From Bacillota bacterium (GTDB lineage: Bacteria; Bacillota; Bacilli; Paenibacillales; NBRC-103111): 64,000 nt of DNA. Of the stretch, positions 50,999 through 61,165 are shown one piece after another. The first letter of the stretch is position 1; every line of letters starts with the position of its first letter. The translations under genes were made by a program, and so were the position numbers. The stretch covers positions 248,001 through 312,000 of the forward strand of contig JAEWGW010000025.1 in the NCBI GenBank assembly GCA_023388055.1. The letters are read 5' to 3'. The notes under the pieces are model-generated. The model made no database searches. It was given only the letters and a program-made list of their open reading frames with translations, and was not told where the DNA came from.

Positions 50999-53338
50999 AT
51001 GAGGCTGTTATCTGTCTACCGTTCGAGAAAGTATCTGCAGCGGATTCTGCTGTCCATTTCGCTCCTGATCACGCTCACGTTATCCCTCACCGCCTTGACC
51101 CTGTACCGGTATTCGGAGAAAACCGTCCGGGAAACCCAATATGACGCCAATATGAAGGTGCTTTCCCAAGTGAACTCCAACATTGGCCTTTTGGGGAAAA
51201 TGATTGATACCCAAGCCTTCAATCTGTTTGTGGACCATGATATCATCACGATGCTCTACGGTGCGCCCCTGGATGCCTTCGAGCAGGCCAACAAGCAGTA
51301 TAAGCTGGACAAATGGGTCAACAGCAACACATATATTGATTCGGTTATCCTGTACAATGCCAGAATCGACGGTTTTTATGCCGGAGGTAATCTGGATATT
51401 CAATACGAAACGGCCTTGACGGCCCAGCTCCGCCAATACCTCTCCCAGCCGGACCGGGTATCCAAGGCGGAACTGGTGCCCATGAGCCTGAAAACCGCTG
51501 CCAACCCCGAGCACAATGTATTCAGCTATATGCTGCATGAGTCCAACACGGCCTACAAACCCGGCAGCAGCGCGCTGATTGTGAATGTGAAGCCGGATTG
51601 GGTGTTCGATAACATCCAGCGGCTGAATAATATCGGGACGGAGCAGGCGGGCAAGCTTCTTGTTATTGGAAAATATGGCAGCGCTTTCGGAGGCGACTTG
51701 AAGCCCCAGGAGCTGGACCCGGCATTGGCCCAAGCAATCGGGGAAAGCCGGGGGAAGGAGGACGGTAAACCCGGACTGTTTTCTCTGGAGCTGGGTGGGG
51801 AGAAGCAGCTGGTCACCTACATGCCCACAGATATGTTCCGTTGGACCATTGTCAGCCTCCAGCCCTATGACACCCTTTTTGGTGCGCTAGCCCGTTGGAA
51901 AACGACAATGTTGGCGCTGACCGCCAGCTTTTTCCTGGCGTCCCTGGTGCTTTCCGTGCTGGTGTCCCACAGGCTGTACGGCCCCATCCGCAATTTGGTC
52001 CGGCAGATCCGGGTCAGCGGCGGTGTGCTGGGAGAGGACCCGTCCACTCCCAAGGATGATCTGGCGATTTTGTCCGAAACCTATACCCGGATGCTGGAGA
52101 TTAAGGAAGCGGCGGCGGACCCCAAGCTGGCGGAGACGGATCTGCGCCTGATCCGCAACTACAATCTGCGGGGGCTGCTGGCGGACAGCGGCGCGGTTTC
52201 CCGGGCGGAGCTTCAGGAGCAAATCCGGGAGCACGGCCTGAATCTGGAGACGGATTCGCCCATGATGGTGGCCATTCTGTCCATCGATCATTACCGCCAG
52301 TTCGACCAATCTGCCTCCAAGGCGGAGAAGCGGCTGTATGCCTTCGCGGTCATGAACATTGCCGAGGAGGTGCTGTCCAGGCGCTACCGCTGCGAAAGCG
52401 TGGATATGCGGAGCGGTCATTTTGTGATGATTATCAGCGGCTTCGAGCCGGAGGGCTTCGGGGAAAAAATCGGGGAGGCCATGCGGGAAATTATCGGGAT
52501 TGTGGAGGCGTATTACCGCATCAGCCTGTCCGTTGCTTTGGGACCGGTGTTTGCAGGCCACGAAGATATGTCCAAAAGCTACGAGCTGGCCCAGCAGGTG
52601 CTGGAGTACCGGATGGTGTACGGACCGCGCTCCATCATTCCGTATGAAATGGTGAAGGCCCGGCTGGATAACCGGGATTTCAATCTGCCGCAGGAGCTGG
52701 AAAAACGGCTGGCGGAGGCCATTAAATCAGGCAATGCCTCTGCCTTTGAAGAAACGGTGCAGAAGCTGTTCCAGTTTATGGGCAGGCTGCACCCGGATAA
52801 TATTTACCATGCGGTGCTGCTGGTGCTGGCCGCCGTCAAGCAGGCGGTGGGGGAGATGAACACCAACAAGCTAAAGCCCTTGTCCGTGGACTGGAACCAA
52901 CTGCAGAAGCAGCTTTTGGAGAAGGAGACTCTGGACGCCATGGCGGAGGAGCTAGCCGCGCTGTTCCGGGAGCTGCAGAAGCAGCAGGAGGATGGGGATG
53001 CCGGGAAAAACCGGATTTTATTCGATACGATCAAGGAATATATCGAGGACCGCTATGAGGACCCGAATCTGAGCCTGCAGGGCATCGCTTCCATGCTGAA
53101 GATGTCCTCCGCCCACGTCGGCAAGCTGTTTAAGCAAAGCGAGGGGTTATCCGTGGCCGAGTATATTACGGAAATCCGGCTGGCCCACACGGTGCGGCTG
53201 TTGGAGACGACGGACCGGAGCGTATCCGACGTGATGGAGCGGGTGGGCTTTATCAACCGGAGCAATTTCTACAAGCTGTTCAAGAACAAGTTCGGGGTGA
53301 CACCCAACGAATACCGTCTGAAAAAGGTGATTTATTAG
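50999..53338 (+). CDS. Membrane-bound AraC-family sensor-regulator
   Basis: A 779-residue one-component regulator. It has two membrane segments (ILLSISLLITLTLSLTALTL near 20-40 and MLALTASFFLASLVLSVLV near 305-323) that flank an extracellular sensing domain of about 265 residues. A HAMP-like linker, a middle cytosolic domain, and a C-terminal AraC double helix-turn-helix (about 680-779: HVGKLFKQSEGLSVAEYITEIRLAHTVRLLE, then NRSNFYKLFKNKFGVTPNEYR) follow. It is of the YesN/YtdP kind found beside LplB/LplC importers. It would activate the neighbouring polysaccharide genes. GGAGG precedes the ATG. Confidence 0.87.
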   Translation: MRLLSVYRSRKYLQRILLSISLLITLTLSLTALTLYRYSEKTVRETQYDANMKVLSQVNSNIGLLGKMIDTQAFNLFVDHDIITMLYGAPLDAFEQANKQYKLDKWVNSNTYIDSVILYNARIDGFYAGGNLDIQYETALTAQLRQYLSQPDRVSKAELVPMSLKTAANPEHNVFSYMLHESNTAYKPGSSALIVNVKPDWVFDNIQRLNNIGTEQAGKLLVIGKYGSAFGGDLKPQELDPALAQAIGESRGKEDGKPGLFSLELGGEKQLVTYMPTDMFRWTIVSLQPYDTLFGALARWKTTMLALTASFFLASLVLSVLVSHRLYGPIRNLVRQIRVSGGVLGEDPSTPKDDLAILSETYTRMLEIKEAAADPKLAETDLRLIRNYNLRGLLADSGAVSRAELQEQIREHGLNLETDSPMMVAILSIDHYRQFDQSASKAEKRLYAFAVMNIAEEVLSRRYRCESVDMRSGHFVMIISGFEPEGFGEKIGEAMREIIGIVEAYYRISLSVALGPVFAGHEDMSKSYELAQQVLEYRMVYGPRSIIPYEMVKARLDNRDFNLPQELEKRLAEAIKSGNASAFEETVQKLFQFMGRLHPDNIYHAVLLVLAAVKQAVGEMNTNKLKPLSVDWNQLQKQLLEKETLDAMAEELAALFRELQKQQEDGDAGKNRILFDTIKEYIEDRYEDPNLSLQGIASMLKMSSAHVGKLFKQSEGLSVAEYITEIRLAHTVRLLETTDRSVSDVMERVGFINRSNFYKLFKNKFGVTPNEYRLKKVIY

Positions 53339-53381
53339 CTCCCGGCAGCGTCAGCGCAAACGGCTGGGTGCCCGATTATAC

Positions 53382-53427
53382 GGAGGCAGGCCTATTGGCG
53401 CAGCGATGTGCCGCCGGCCTGCCTTTT
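53382..53427 (+). terminator. Terminator after AraC sensor gene
   Basis: GGCAGGCC (53385-53392) and GGCCTGCC (53416-53423) flank a 23-base loop and are followed by TTTT. Confidence 0.65.
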
Positions 53428-53529
53428 CCCATACATTTGTACATGATTCATATGCCTATATAGACAAAAACATGTTTTTCACACTGTGCCCCCTGCACCG
53501 AAATGGGGCATGATTGCTTTACGCGGAAA

Positions 53530-53543
53530 ATAAAGCGCTTACA
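53530..53543 (+). promoter_or_regulatory. cre-like site before beta-helix gene
   Basis: ATAAAGCGCTTACA matches the cre consensus at 12 of 14 positions, including the AAGCGCTT core. It lies 45 bases before the coding start. Confidence 0.5.
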
Positions 53544-53587
53544 TTACATCTGGGGCTGCCGCGATATCTCAAAAGGGAGTGATCAAA

Positions 53588-55549
53588 GTGATGAAGATGA
53601 TGTGGGGAAAGGCGGGTCGTTTGTGGATTGCTGTTTTGCTCTTGTGGTCGGTTGGAGTGTCGATTGTTCCCCCTGCCGTGCAGGCAGCGGGTAATTATTA
53701 TGTGGCGCTGAATGGCAATGACAGCTGGTCAGGAACCCTGGAGGCTCCGAACAGCGCAGGAACGGATGGTCCTTTCCGCACCCTCACCAAAGCAAGGGAT
53801 GCCATGCGGACGGGCACGGTCAAAACCACCCTGATCCGGGCGGGCACCTATTCCATGTCCTCCACGCTTGTGCTGACGTCAGCGGACAGCGGCACCCGAT
53901 ACAAGGCCTATGACGGGGAAACGGTAACCTTAAGCGGCGGAGACCGGGTGACCGGATTTGCGGCGGAGGGCAGCGGCATCTATTCCGCCTCCTTGGCCAC
54001 GCCCACGGACATGGAGCTGATCTTCGACGGCACCCGCCAGCGCATCGCCGAGAAAAAAGCTTATGACGCGGCTAATCCGTATACCTACGGGCATTATTTC
54101 GCCGACGCTCAAACCGCTATGAACAAGGTGAAATTCAAGGCTGGGGAGGTGTCAGCCTCCGACTACGTATCCGGTCTGAAGGTGGAAACCTTCGCTGTCC
54201 GCCGCTGGGAGAATGATCTTCTGAACGTCACCTCCATTGATGCGGCCAATAATCTTTTGAACCTCTCCGGTAACGTCCGTTACGTCATCTCCACCAACGG
54301 CACCTACCGGCTGCTGAACAACCCGGCGTATCTGGATGAAACCGGCGAATTCGCCTACCGGGCCTCCGACAGCAAGCTGTTGTTCAAACCTGCGGACAGC
54401 GCCAAGCTTCTGAGCCAAGGAGCGGTGGTGCCCCGGAGAACCATTCTGTCTCTGGACGGCGCCGGCCAGGTGGTGGTGGAGCGGCTGACCTTCGCCGATA
54501 CCCCCTACAGCCAACCTGCCATTGAGCTGAAGAACGGGGCCAACGGCAACGGCTTTTACAACAACCGCTTCCTTAACGTAGGCAAGGGCATCATGCTGAC
54601 CGGCTCCAGCAGCAACAATGTCAACCATAACGAAATGGCTCAGATCGGCACCACCGGAGTGGAGCTGGCTTACGGCGCGGACTCCAACGCGGTGAACTGG
54701 AACTACATGCATCATATCGGCCTGGTCAAAAAAAGCGGCGGCGCCGTCATGGCCTATGGCGTCAAGAACAACCGGATTGACCATAACCGGATCGAGTATA
54801 CCGCACGCTACGGCATTTCCATCAAACGCTGGGACATCGCCACCATCCACACCGGCAATACAGTGGAATATAACAAGATCCGCTTCACCAACCGGGAAAC
54901 CCAGGATACCGGTGCTATTGAAATGCTGGGCCGGGGAGGCAATGATACGAACACCATCCTGCGCTACAACTATATCGAGGATACCGGCGGGCGGATGAGC
55001 GACTGGACCAATCCGGTTTTCCAATATCCCTATGGCGCAGACGGCATCTACCTGGATGACGAAACCAGCGGGGTGGAGGTCATGGGGAACTTTATCAAGG
55101 ACCACAGCCGGGCGGCGGTATTCGTCCACGGCGGCGAGAACAACATCATCCGCAACAATGTGGGAATTATCGGACGGAGCATCTGGAAGGGGCTGGGGCA
55201 TGAGGACGGCAAGGACAAATTCGTCCGGCTGGAATGGGGAACCACCCAGCATGTGCCCGCCAATACGGTGATAGAGAGGAACATCATCTATTCCAAAACC
55301 GCCTCCTGGCCCAAGTATCTGGACTTCTTCACCGGCGGAACCTATTCCAGCGACTATAATCTGCTGTACCAGGTGCCCAAGCAAAGCGGCAAGGATGCCA
55401 GCTCTCTGGTGGCCGACCCGCTGTTCACCAGTGTGTCCTCCAACAACTACAAGCTGCAAGCAGGCTCTCCCGCCTTTGGCTTAGGCTTTGTGGAGCTGCC
55501 CTGGACGGAGTGGAGCACCGTGCATTCTCTGGCAGGCGTCCAGCCTTAA
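53588..55549 (+). CDS. Secreted right-handed beta-helix protein, probable glycan-degrading enzyme
   Basis: A 653-residue secreted protein. The signal peptide (WIAVLLLWSVGVSIVPPAVQA) is followed by YYVALNGNDSWSGTLEAPN and GPFRTLTKARDAM, an N-terminal cap typical of secreted beta-helix glycosidases and polysaccharide lyases such as those in GH141 or related families. Residues about 320-560 are beta-helix rungs with NxxxHN motifs. DDETSGVEVMGNFIKDHSRAAVFVHGGENNIIRNN is one rung group. There is no wall anchor. GGGAGT lies 7 bases before the GTG, and ATG 53591 is equally possible. It probably trims a pectin-type glycan outside the cell. Confidence 0.75.
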   Translation: MMKMMWGKAGRLWIAVLLLWSVGVSIVPPAVQAAGNYYVALNGNDSWSGTLEAPNSAGTDGPFRTLTKARDAMRTGTVKTTLIRAGTYSMSSTLVLTSADSGTRYKAYDGETVTLSGGDRVTGFAAEGSGIYSASLATPTDMELIFDGTRQRIAEKKAYDAANPYTYGHYFADAQTAMNKVKFKAGEVSASDYVSGLKVETFAVRRWENDLLNVTSIDAANNLLNLSGNVRYVISTNGTYRLLNNPAYLDETGEFAYRASDSKLLFKPADSAKLLSQGAVVPRRTILSLDGAGQVVVERLTFADTPYSQPAIELKNGANGNGFYNNRFLNVGKGIMLTGSSSNNVNHNEMAQIGTTGVELAYGADSNAVNWNYMHHIGLVKKSGGAVMAYGVKNNRIDHNRIEYTARYGISIKRWDIATIHTGNTVEYNKIRFTNRETQDTGAIEMLGRGGNDTNTILRYNYIEDTGGRMSDWTNPVFQYPYGADGIYLDDETSGVEVMGNFIKDHSRAAVFVHGGENNIIRNNVGIIGRSIWKGLGHEDGKDKFVRLEWGTTQHVPANTVIERNIIYSKTASWPKYLDFFTGGTYSSDYNLLYQVPKQSGKDASSLVADPLFTSVSSNNYKLQAGSPAFGLGFVELPWTEWSTVHSLAGVQP

Positions 55550-55680
55550 TGAGCTTTCCCTATTTTTCGCACACCCCCTTCCTCCGGATTTCATACAAAG
55601 GCTGAGTTTTCGGACTTTCCGTGAGCCGGGTTTCCTTGGCATGATAAGGGTGCAAGGAGCAAAAGGGAAGGGGGGACAAC

Positions 55681-56661
55681 ATGGAACGTATACTGCAATC
55701 AAACACGGAAAAGCCGGAAGCAGCCGTAACCCCGAAGAAGGTGTCGCGGCTGGCCCGGGAGTGGAAGCATCTGAAGCGAAATCTGGAGATGATCGGTTTG
55801 ATCTCTCCCGGTCTTCTGTACATTATTATCTTCTCCTACCTGCCCATGTTCGGAATCGTGCTGGCCTTTAAGCAGTACCGGTTTGACAAAGGCATCTGGG
55901 GCAGCGATTGGGTGGGTTTCCAGAACTTCAAATTTTTCTTCGTGTCCGAGGATGCCTGGCGGATTACCCGGAACACGGTGTCCTACGAGCTGGGCTACAT
56001 TCTTCTGACCACATCGTTTGCGCTGCTGTTCGCGATTCTCCTCAATGAAATTAGCCGCAAAAGCACCAAGGTGTATCAGACGGCGCTATTCTTTCCGTAT
56101 TTCCTGTCGTGGGTGGTCGTCAGCTATATCACCTATGCGTTTTTGGACCATCAGACGGGGTATCTGAACACCATTCTGGGCTGGTTCGGGATGGAGCCGC
56201 ATAAGTGGTTTCTCGAAAAGGAGCCGTGGCCGATTATTCTGAATGTGGTCAGTCTGTGGAAAAAGGTAGGGTTCTCCGCGCTGGTGTATTACGCCGGCAT
56301 TATGGGCCTCAACCAGGAATATTACGAGGCGGCCCGGATCGACGGGGCCAACCGCTTCCAGATGGCGGTGAAAATTACACTGCCGCTGCTTGCGCCGCTG
56401 ATTACGATTCTCTTGATTCTGTCAGTAGGCGGGATTTTCAACGGAGACTTCGGGCTGCACTATTTTATCCCCAACAATGCAGGCTTGACCTATCCCACCA
56501 CGGATATTATCGATACCTACGTGTACCGGGCACTGCGTAACGTAGGGGATGTGGGTATGTCGGCAGCGGTGGGGCTGTATCAATCCATCGTCGGCCTGAT
56601 TCTGGTGGTGGCCGCCAACTCCGTGGTCCGCAGGCTGGATAAGGAAAATTCACTCTGGTAG
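55681..56661 (+). CDS. LplB-type sugar ABC importer permease
   Basis: A 326-residue inner-membrane permease of the MalF/UgpA class, LplB branch, for oligosaccharide import. It has six hydrophobic segments and the cytoplasmic EAA-loop motif EYYEAARIDGANRFQMAVKITLPLLAPL. The N-terminal cytosolic extension and FSYLPMFGIVLAFKQYRF are typical for Paenibacillus oligosaccharide importers. GGGGGG precedes the ATG. It is 13 bases from the second permease gene. The substrate is probably a pectic or galactan oligosaccharide, from its surroundings. Confidence 0.92.
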   Translation: MERILQSNTEKPEAAVTPKKVSRLAREWKHLKRNLEMIGLISPGLLYIIIFSYLPMFGIVLAFKQYRFDKGIWGSDWVGFQNFKFFFVSEDAWRITRNTVSYELGYILLTTSFALLFAILLNEISRKSTKVYQTALFFPYFLSWVVVSYITYAFLDHQTGYLNTILGWFGMEPHKWFLEKEPWPIILNVVSLWKKVGFSALVYYAGIMGLNQEYYEAARIDGANRFQMAVKITLPLLAPLITILLILSVGGIFNGDFGLHYFIPNNAGLTYPTTDIIDTYVYRALRNVGDVGMSAAVGLYQSIVGLILVVAANSVVRRLDKENSLW

Positions 56662-56674
56662 AAAGGGGGTCAAC

Positions 56675-57568
56675 ATGCACAATTCTATGAAACCCAGCCG
56701 AAGCTCGCAGGCTGTCATTCATCTTCTGTTTATCCTGGTTACCTTGTCCATGGTGCTGCCCTTTCTGCTGGTGGTGTCCATATCCTTGAGCTCAGAAGCG
56801 GATTTGCTCCAAAACGGCTATTCGCTGTTTCCCCGGGCATTCAGCACCGAAGCCTACAGCCTGGTGCTGCAGGCGCCGAAGGCCATTCTCCAGGCATACG
56901 GCGTTACCGGAACGGTGACCATCGCGGGAACCTGCTTCGGGCTGTTGCTGACGGCCATGACGGCGTATGTGATCTCCCGGCAGGACTTCCGGTACAACCG
57001 GATCGGCACCTTCATTATTTTTTTCACCATGCTGTTTAACGGCGGACTGGTGCCCTCCTACATTCTGATGACCCAGGTGCTTCATCTGAAGGATACCCTC
57101 TGGGCGCTGATTCTGTCCGGGATGCTGACACCTTTTAACATTATGGTCATGAAGGGGTTTCTGGGCAAAATTCCCGGGGAAATCATCGAATCCGCCAAGG
57201 TGGACGGCGCGCGGGAGCTGACGATTTTCTTCCGGATTATTCTTCCGTTGGCGCTGCCGGCCTTGGCCACCATCGGCCTGTTTATCTCCTTCGGCTTCTG
57301 GAACTCCTGGTTCCCCGCCATGCTTTATATTGACAACCCCAATCTGGTCACCCTACAGCTGATGCTGGTGCGGATTATGGACAGCATCGAATTTATGACC
57401 CAGAACGAGCAGATGCTGTCGCAGATGGGCAGCACACCCAAGGATTTCCCGGCGTTGTCCGCCCGGATGGCCATGGTGATTCTCGCTGCAGGCCCTATGC
57501 TGCTGGTGTTCCCGTTCTTCCAGCGGTATTTCGTACAAGGACTGACGGTTGGTTCCCTGAAGGGTTAG
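56675..57568 (+). CDS. LplC-type sugar ABC importer permease
   Basis: A 297-residue permease of the MalG class, LplC branch. It has six hydrophobic segments and the EAA-loop motif EIIESAKVDGARELTIFFRIILPLALPALA. FFTMLFNGGLVPSYILMTQVLHLKDTLWALIL is a family hallmark. It pairs with the permease before it. The ATPase is not encoded here; such importers commonly share MsmX. Confidence 0.92.
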   Translation: MHNSMKPSRSSQAVIHLLFILVTLSMVLPFLLVVSISLSSEADLLQNGYSLFPRAFSTEAYSLVLQAPKAILQAYGVTGTVTIAGTCFGLLLTAMTAYVISRQDFRYNRIGTFIIFFTMLFNGGLVPSYILMTQVLHLKDTLWALILSGMLTPFNIMVMKGFLGKIPGEIIESAKVDGARELTIFFRIILPLALPALATIGLFISFGFWNSWFPAMLYIDNPNLVTLQLMLVRIMDSIEFMTQNEQMLSQMGSTPKDFPALSARMAMVILAAGPMLLVFPFFQRYFVQGLTVGSLKG

Positions 57569-57698
57569 AGCGGCTGGCTGGGTGAGTGGCAGGCACTATG
57601 GAACGCCCATTTCCGAAGGGAGTGATGCACGCTGCAACTTAGGCTGGATCATGTAGGCCCGCAACAAGTAGAATGATAATAAGGGGAGGTTGTTTTCC

Positions 57699-59213
57699 AT
57701 GAGTTTACTCCAAAAACGCGTGTTCTTCGGCATTCTCGCCGCCGGTCTGGCCCTGACAGGCTGCGGGGGCAACAGTAACAGCAGCAGCAGCCCGGCTGCC
57801 ACGTCAGGCTCCGCCGCACCTTCATCGGCGTCACCCTCTGCCAGCACCCTGCCGCCGGTGGATCTGGTCTGGTATTATCTGGACGGCACCGCCCAGCCGG
57901 ATCTGGCCTCTGTGGAGACCGAGGTCAACAAATACATCAAGCCCAAGCTCAATGCCACTGTGAAGCTGAAGCCCATCGCCGGCGCGGATTATGAGCAGAA
58001 GATGAATACCATTCTGGCGGCGGGGGAAGCCTTCGACATTGTCTGGACCTCGGACTGGAGGTTTAATTTCAGCAACAATGCCCAGAAGGGCGCCTTCCTG
58101 GAGCTGGATGCCCTGCTGGACAAAAATGGCTCCAAGCTGAAGGCCAGCCTGCCCGCCTCCGCCTGGGAGGATGTGAGGATTGGCGGGAAAACCTACGGGG
58201 TACCCAACTACCAGATTGCCGCCAAATCCGCAGGCTTTGTGGTCCAGAAGCGGTTTGCGGACAAGTATAGCCTGGACGTCTCCAAGATCAAATCGTACAA
58301 AGATATCGAGCCTTTTTTTGAGCAAATCAAAAAGAATGAACCGGGCATTATCCCCTTCGGCCTTAACAATGATTTCTACTCTCCCTCTGTCTACGGCGTC
58401 AGCAGCCACGGCAATGTCATCGCCTACAGAGTGAACGGCGACAAGGTGACGGTGGAGGATTATTTTGCCACTCCCGAATATAAGCAGCATGTGGCTATGG
58501 CCTACGACTGGTACAAGAAGGGGTATATCAACGAGGATGCCGCTACCCTTAAGAATAAGGCCGATGTGGAGAAAAAAGGCGTGTATGCCACCACCTTCGA
58601 CTATACCCAGAAGCCCGGCGGGGAAGCCGCTGCCAAGGCAGGCAACGGCGGCAATGATGTGGTGTTTGTACCTCTGATGGAGCCGGAGTTTACCGGCGTG
58701 ACCGCTACGATTTCGGCGATCAGCCGCACCTCCAAGAACCCGGACCGGGCCATGATGCTGCTGGAGCTGGTAAACACGGATCCTGCGCTCTACAATCTGC
58801 TGTCCTTCGGCATCGAGAACAAGCATTATACCAAAACCGGCACCAACACGATTAAGGATATTACCGGCGGCGGCTACGCCCCCAACATGAACTGGGTGAT
58901 GGGCAATGTGACCATCGGCTACCTGATGGACGGCCAGGCTGCAGATACCTGGGAGCGGACCAAAAAAGCCAATGATTCCGCGAAGAAGCCCTATCTGTAC
59001 GGCTTCAAGTTCAATAGCGAACCGGTAAAGTCCGAAATGGCCAACCTGAAGGCGGTGGAGAACGAGTTCCGCAAGGTTATCGAAACCGGCACCGTCGATC
59101 CCGACAAATATTTGCCCCAGTTCCTGGACAAACGCCTGAAGGCGGGCTCCGAGAAGGTACTGGCGGAATACCGGACGCAAATTGAAGCGTTTCTGAAGAG
59201 CAAGACCAAATAA
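57699..59213 (+). CDS. Extracellular sugar-binding lipoprotein of the LplA/YtcQ class
   Basis: A 504-residue binding lipoprotein. The lipobox LALTGC (Cys22) follows a short signal peptide, then a Ser/Asn-rich linker. The body has the family 1 binding-protein layout: WYYLDGTAQPDLASVETEVNKYIKPKLNATV, FDIVWTSDWRFNFSNNAQKGAFLELD, and YGVPNYQIAAKSAGFVVQKRFADKY. The length suits ligands of several sugar units. GGGGAGG precedes the ATG. It delivers oligosaccharide to the two permeases encoded just upstream. Confidence 0.92.
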   Translation: MSLLQKRVFFGILAAGLALTGCGGNSNSSSSPAATSGSAAPSSASPSASTLPPVDLVWYYLDGTAQPDLASVETEVNKYIKPKLNATVKLKPIAGADYEQKMNTILAAGEAFDIVWTSDWRFNFSNNAQKGAFLELDALLDKNGSKLKASLPASAWEDVRIGGKTYGVPNYQIAAKSAGFVVQKRFADKYSLDVSKIKSYKDIEPFFEQIKKNEPGIIPFGLNNDFYSPSVYGVSSHGNVIAYRVNGDKVTVEDYFATPEYKQHVAMAYDWYKKGYINEDAATLKNKADVEKKGVYATTFDYTQKPGGEAAAKAGNGGNDVVFVPLMEPEFTGVTATISAISRTSKNPDRAMMLLELVNTDPALYNLLSFGIENKHYTKTGTNTIKDITGGGYAPNMNWVMGNVTIGYLMDGQAADTWERTKKANDSAKKPYLYGFKFNSEPVKSEMANLKAVENEFRKVIETGTVDPDKYLPQFLDKRLKAGSEKVLAEYRTQIEAFLKSKTK

Positions 59214-59233
59214 AGCTGGCGTAGTAACTCAAG

Positions 59234-59261
59234 CCTTCCGGGATATCCCGGAAGGTTTTTT
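59234..59261 (+). terminator. Terminator after binding-protein gene
   Basis: CCTTCCGGGATATCCCGGAAGG is a perfect palindrome followed by TTTTTT. It closes the importer operon. Confidence 0.92.
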
Positions 59262-59478
59262 GTTGTTGTGCGGGCAGTTGCGGGAGAACCTCCTCTGGCA
59301 TCGGATGCTTTTTTGCTCTACACTGAAGGCAGGACAGACGGTGAACATTGCCGCTTTTGGAATCCCGCAAAATAGATCACCAAAATACAGGAATACATCA
59401 TAAGCCGCCCTGCTGCCCATGCTAACATGGGAGTAAAAGAAGCTGGCGGACAATGGCCGGAGCAAAGGATGATGTGCG

Positions 59479-61164
59479 GTGTACAGAGTGCTTGTAGTCG
59501 ATGATGAACCTCGGGTGTGCGCCGGAATTAAGGATTATCTGTTAAGCGGCCCGCTTCAGATTAGCGATGTGGAAACCGCTTCCAACGGATTCGAGGCCTT
59601 GGACTGCCTGCGGATGGATGCTTATGATCTGGTGATGACCGACATCCAGATGGGGATGATGAACGGCATAGAGCTGATGGAGGCCATCCTGCTGGAGCAG
59701 CCCCACCTGCCGGTGATCGTGATTTCCGCCCATGAAAAATTCGATTTTGCCAAGATGTCTCTCCGCCTCGGCGCCAAGGACTATCTAATCAAGCCGGTGG
59801 AGCTGGAGGAGCTGACTCAGGTGGTGGGACGGGTGCTCCGGGAGAAGGAGGAGGCTGGACTGCTGACCCTGCGAGAGTCTGCCCCCAAGGATAGCGGCGA
59901 GCAGCTGCAGAAGGCTAAACGGCAGGAGGCGCTGATGGAGCTGGTGACGGCCCGGGAGCTGCAGGAGAAGGACTACCGGGAGCTGCTCCAGGATATCGGA
60001 GGAACCCTGAAGGACCAGGGGGCCAGCTGCGGCATTGCCATTGTGCATCTGGATTTGAGCAAGGGCGGCTTCAGCCAGCAGGAGATTACCCTGCGTGACC
60101 GGAAGCTTCTGAAATATGCCTCCATTAATATTCTGGAGGAGAGTCTGTCTGACTGGTGCGGCGTCGCCTTCAACGGCTTCGGCAACCAGCTGGTTTGCGT
60201 GATTCAGCTGGAGGCGGAGGAGGCCGCCGGAACCCCGCTGCATCTGAACTCCCGGTTGAATTTGATCGGCCAGACCATCGTGATGAATCTCAAGCAGTAC
60301 CTGAACGTAACCGCGACGGTGGGCTTAAGCTCCCTAAGCGCCAGCCTGTCCATGCTGCCCAAGCTGATGGAGGAGGCGGAGGCGGCCATCGAATGGCGGA
60401 AGCTGCACCCGGACAACCGCATTCTCTATTATGCAGATATGGCATCGCTGGGCAGCCTGCGGATGATGGACTGGGTGGCCAAGGTGGAGGTTCTGGTACA
60501 GAAGCTGAAGGAGGAGGACCAGTCCGGAGGGGAGGAGGAGAATGGTTCCTACGAGCGGAAGCCGGTTCTTGGGCCCAAGGATGAGCTGCAAGCCATGCTG
60601 ATGATGCTGGACGGGCTTACCGGGTCGGAGGGGCTTTTCCACAGCTGCTTCGGCATTCTGGTGTACCGCCTGTATGGCCTTCTGTTCGACTATGGGGTTG
60701 ACAAAAGCGACGCCTTCCGCCGGTTGGACCCGGATCTGTACTTTCGGGGAATGGACCCCGGAGTCAAGTCCCAGGCGCTGGCCCGTTATATGCAGGAGCT
60801 GTCGGTATTATTGAAGGCCTGCATCAGTGAGCGGGATCAGACGGTGGTGACCCGGATCAAAACCTTTATCCAGAGCCGATACGGCAATCATGAGCTGAAA
60901 ATCCAGGATATCGCTGGCGAGGTCCATTTTAGCCCAGCCTATATCAGCTATTTGTTCAAAAAAGAAACCGGCGTCAACGTCTGGGACTATGTGTCGGAGG
61001 TGCGGATGGAGGAGGCCAAACGGCTTCTGGCCGGGACGGACCGGAAACGTTATGAAATCTCCTACCAGGTGGGCTACCAATCGCCGGAGCATTTCAGCCG
61101 TATGTTCAAAAGGTTGACGGGCATTACGCCGGCGGATTACCGCAAGGCGTTCAGGGGGAATTAA
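59479..61164 (+). CDS. YesN-type response regulator, AraC output
   Basis: A 561-residue regulator. The receiver domain has VVDDEPRV, phospho-acceptor Asp55 in MTDIQMG and Lys in YLIKPVELEE. The middle domain is about 300 residues long. The AraC-type helix-turn-helix pair lies at about 455-560 (SPAYISYLFKKETGVNVWDYVSEVRMEEAKRLL, then YQSPEHFSRMFKRLTGITPADYR). It starts at GTG with AAAGGATG upstream. The kinase gene follows directly. It is the likely activator of the oligosaccharide importer upstream. Confidence 0.9.
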   Translation: MYRVLVVDDEPRVCAGIKDYLLSGPLQISDVETASNGFEALDCLRMDAYDLVMTDIQMGMMNGIELMEAILLEQPHLPVIVISAHEKFDFAKMSLRLGAKDYLIKPVELEELTQVVGRVLREKEEAGLLTLRESAPKDSGEQLQKAKRQEALMELVTARELQEKDYRELLQDIGGTLKDQGASCGIAIVHLDLSKGGFSQQEITLRDRKLLKYASINILEESLSDWCGVAFNGFGNQLVCVIQLEAEEAAGTPLHLNSRLNLIGQTIVMNLKQYLNVTATVGLSSLSASLSMLPKLMEEAEAAIEWRKLHPDNRILYYADMASLGSLRMMDWVAKVEVLVQKLKEEDQSGGEEENGSYERKPVLGPKDELQAMLMMLDGLTGSEGLFHSCFGILVYRLYGLLFDYGVDKSDAFRRLDPDLYFRGMDPGVKSQALARYMQELSVLLKACISERDQTVVTRIKTFIQSRYGNHELKIQDIAGEVHFSPAYISYLFKKETGVNVWDYVSEVRMEEAKRLLAGTDRKRYEISYQVGYQSPEHFSRMFKRLTGITPADYRKAFRGN

Positions 61165-61165
61165 T

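Noticed and set aside
54152..55459. A 435-codon reverse frame
   Set aside because: Antisense to the secreted beta-helix gene; no domain, no ribosome-binding site.
57831..59180. A 449-codon reverse frame
   Set aside because: Antisense to the binding-lipoprotein gene; shadow composition.
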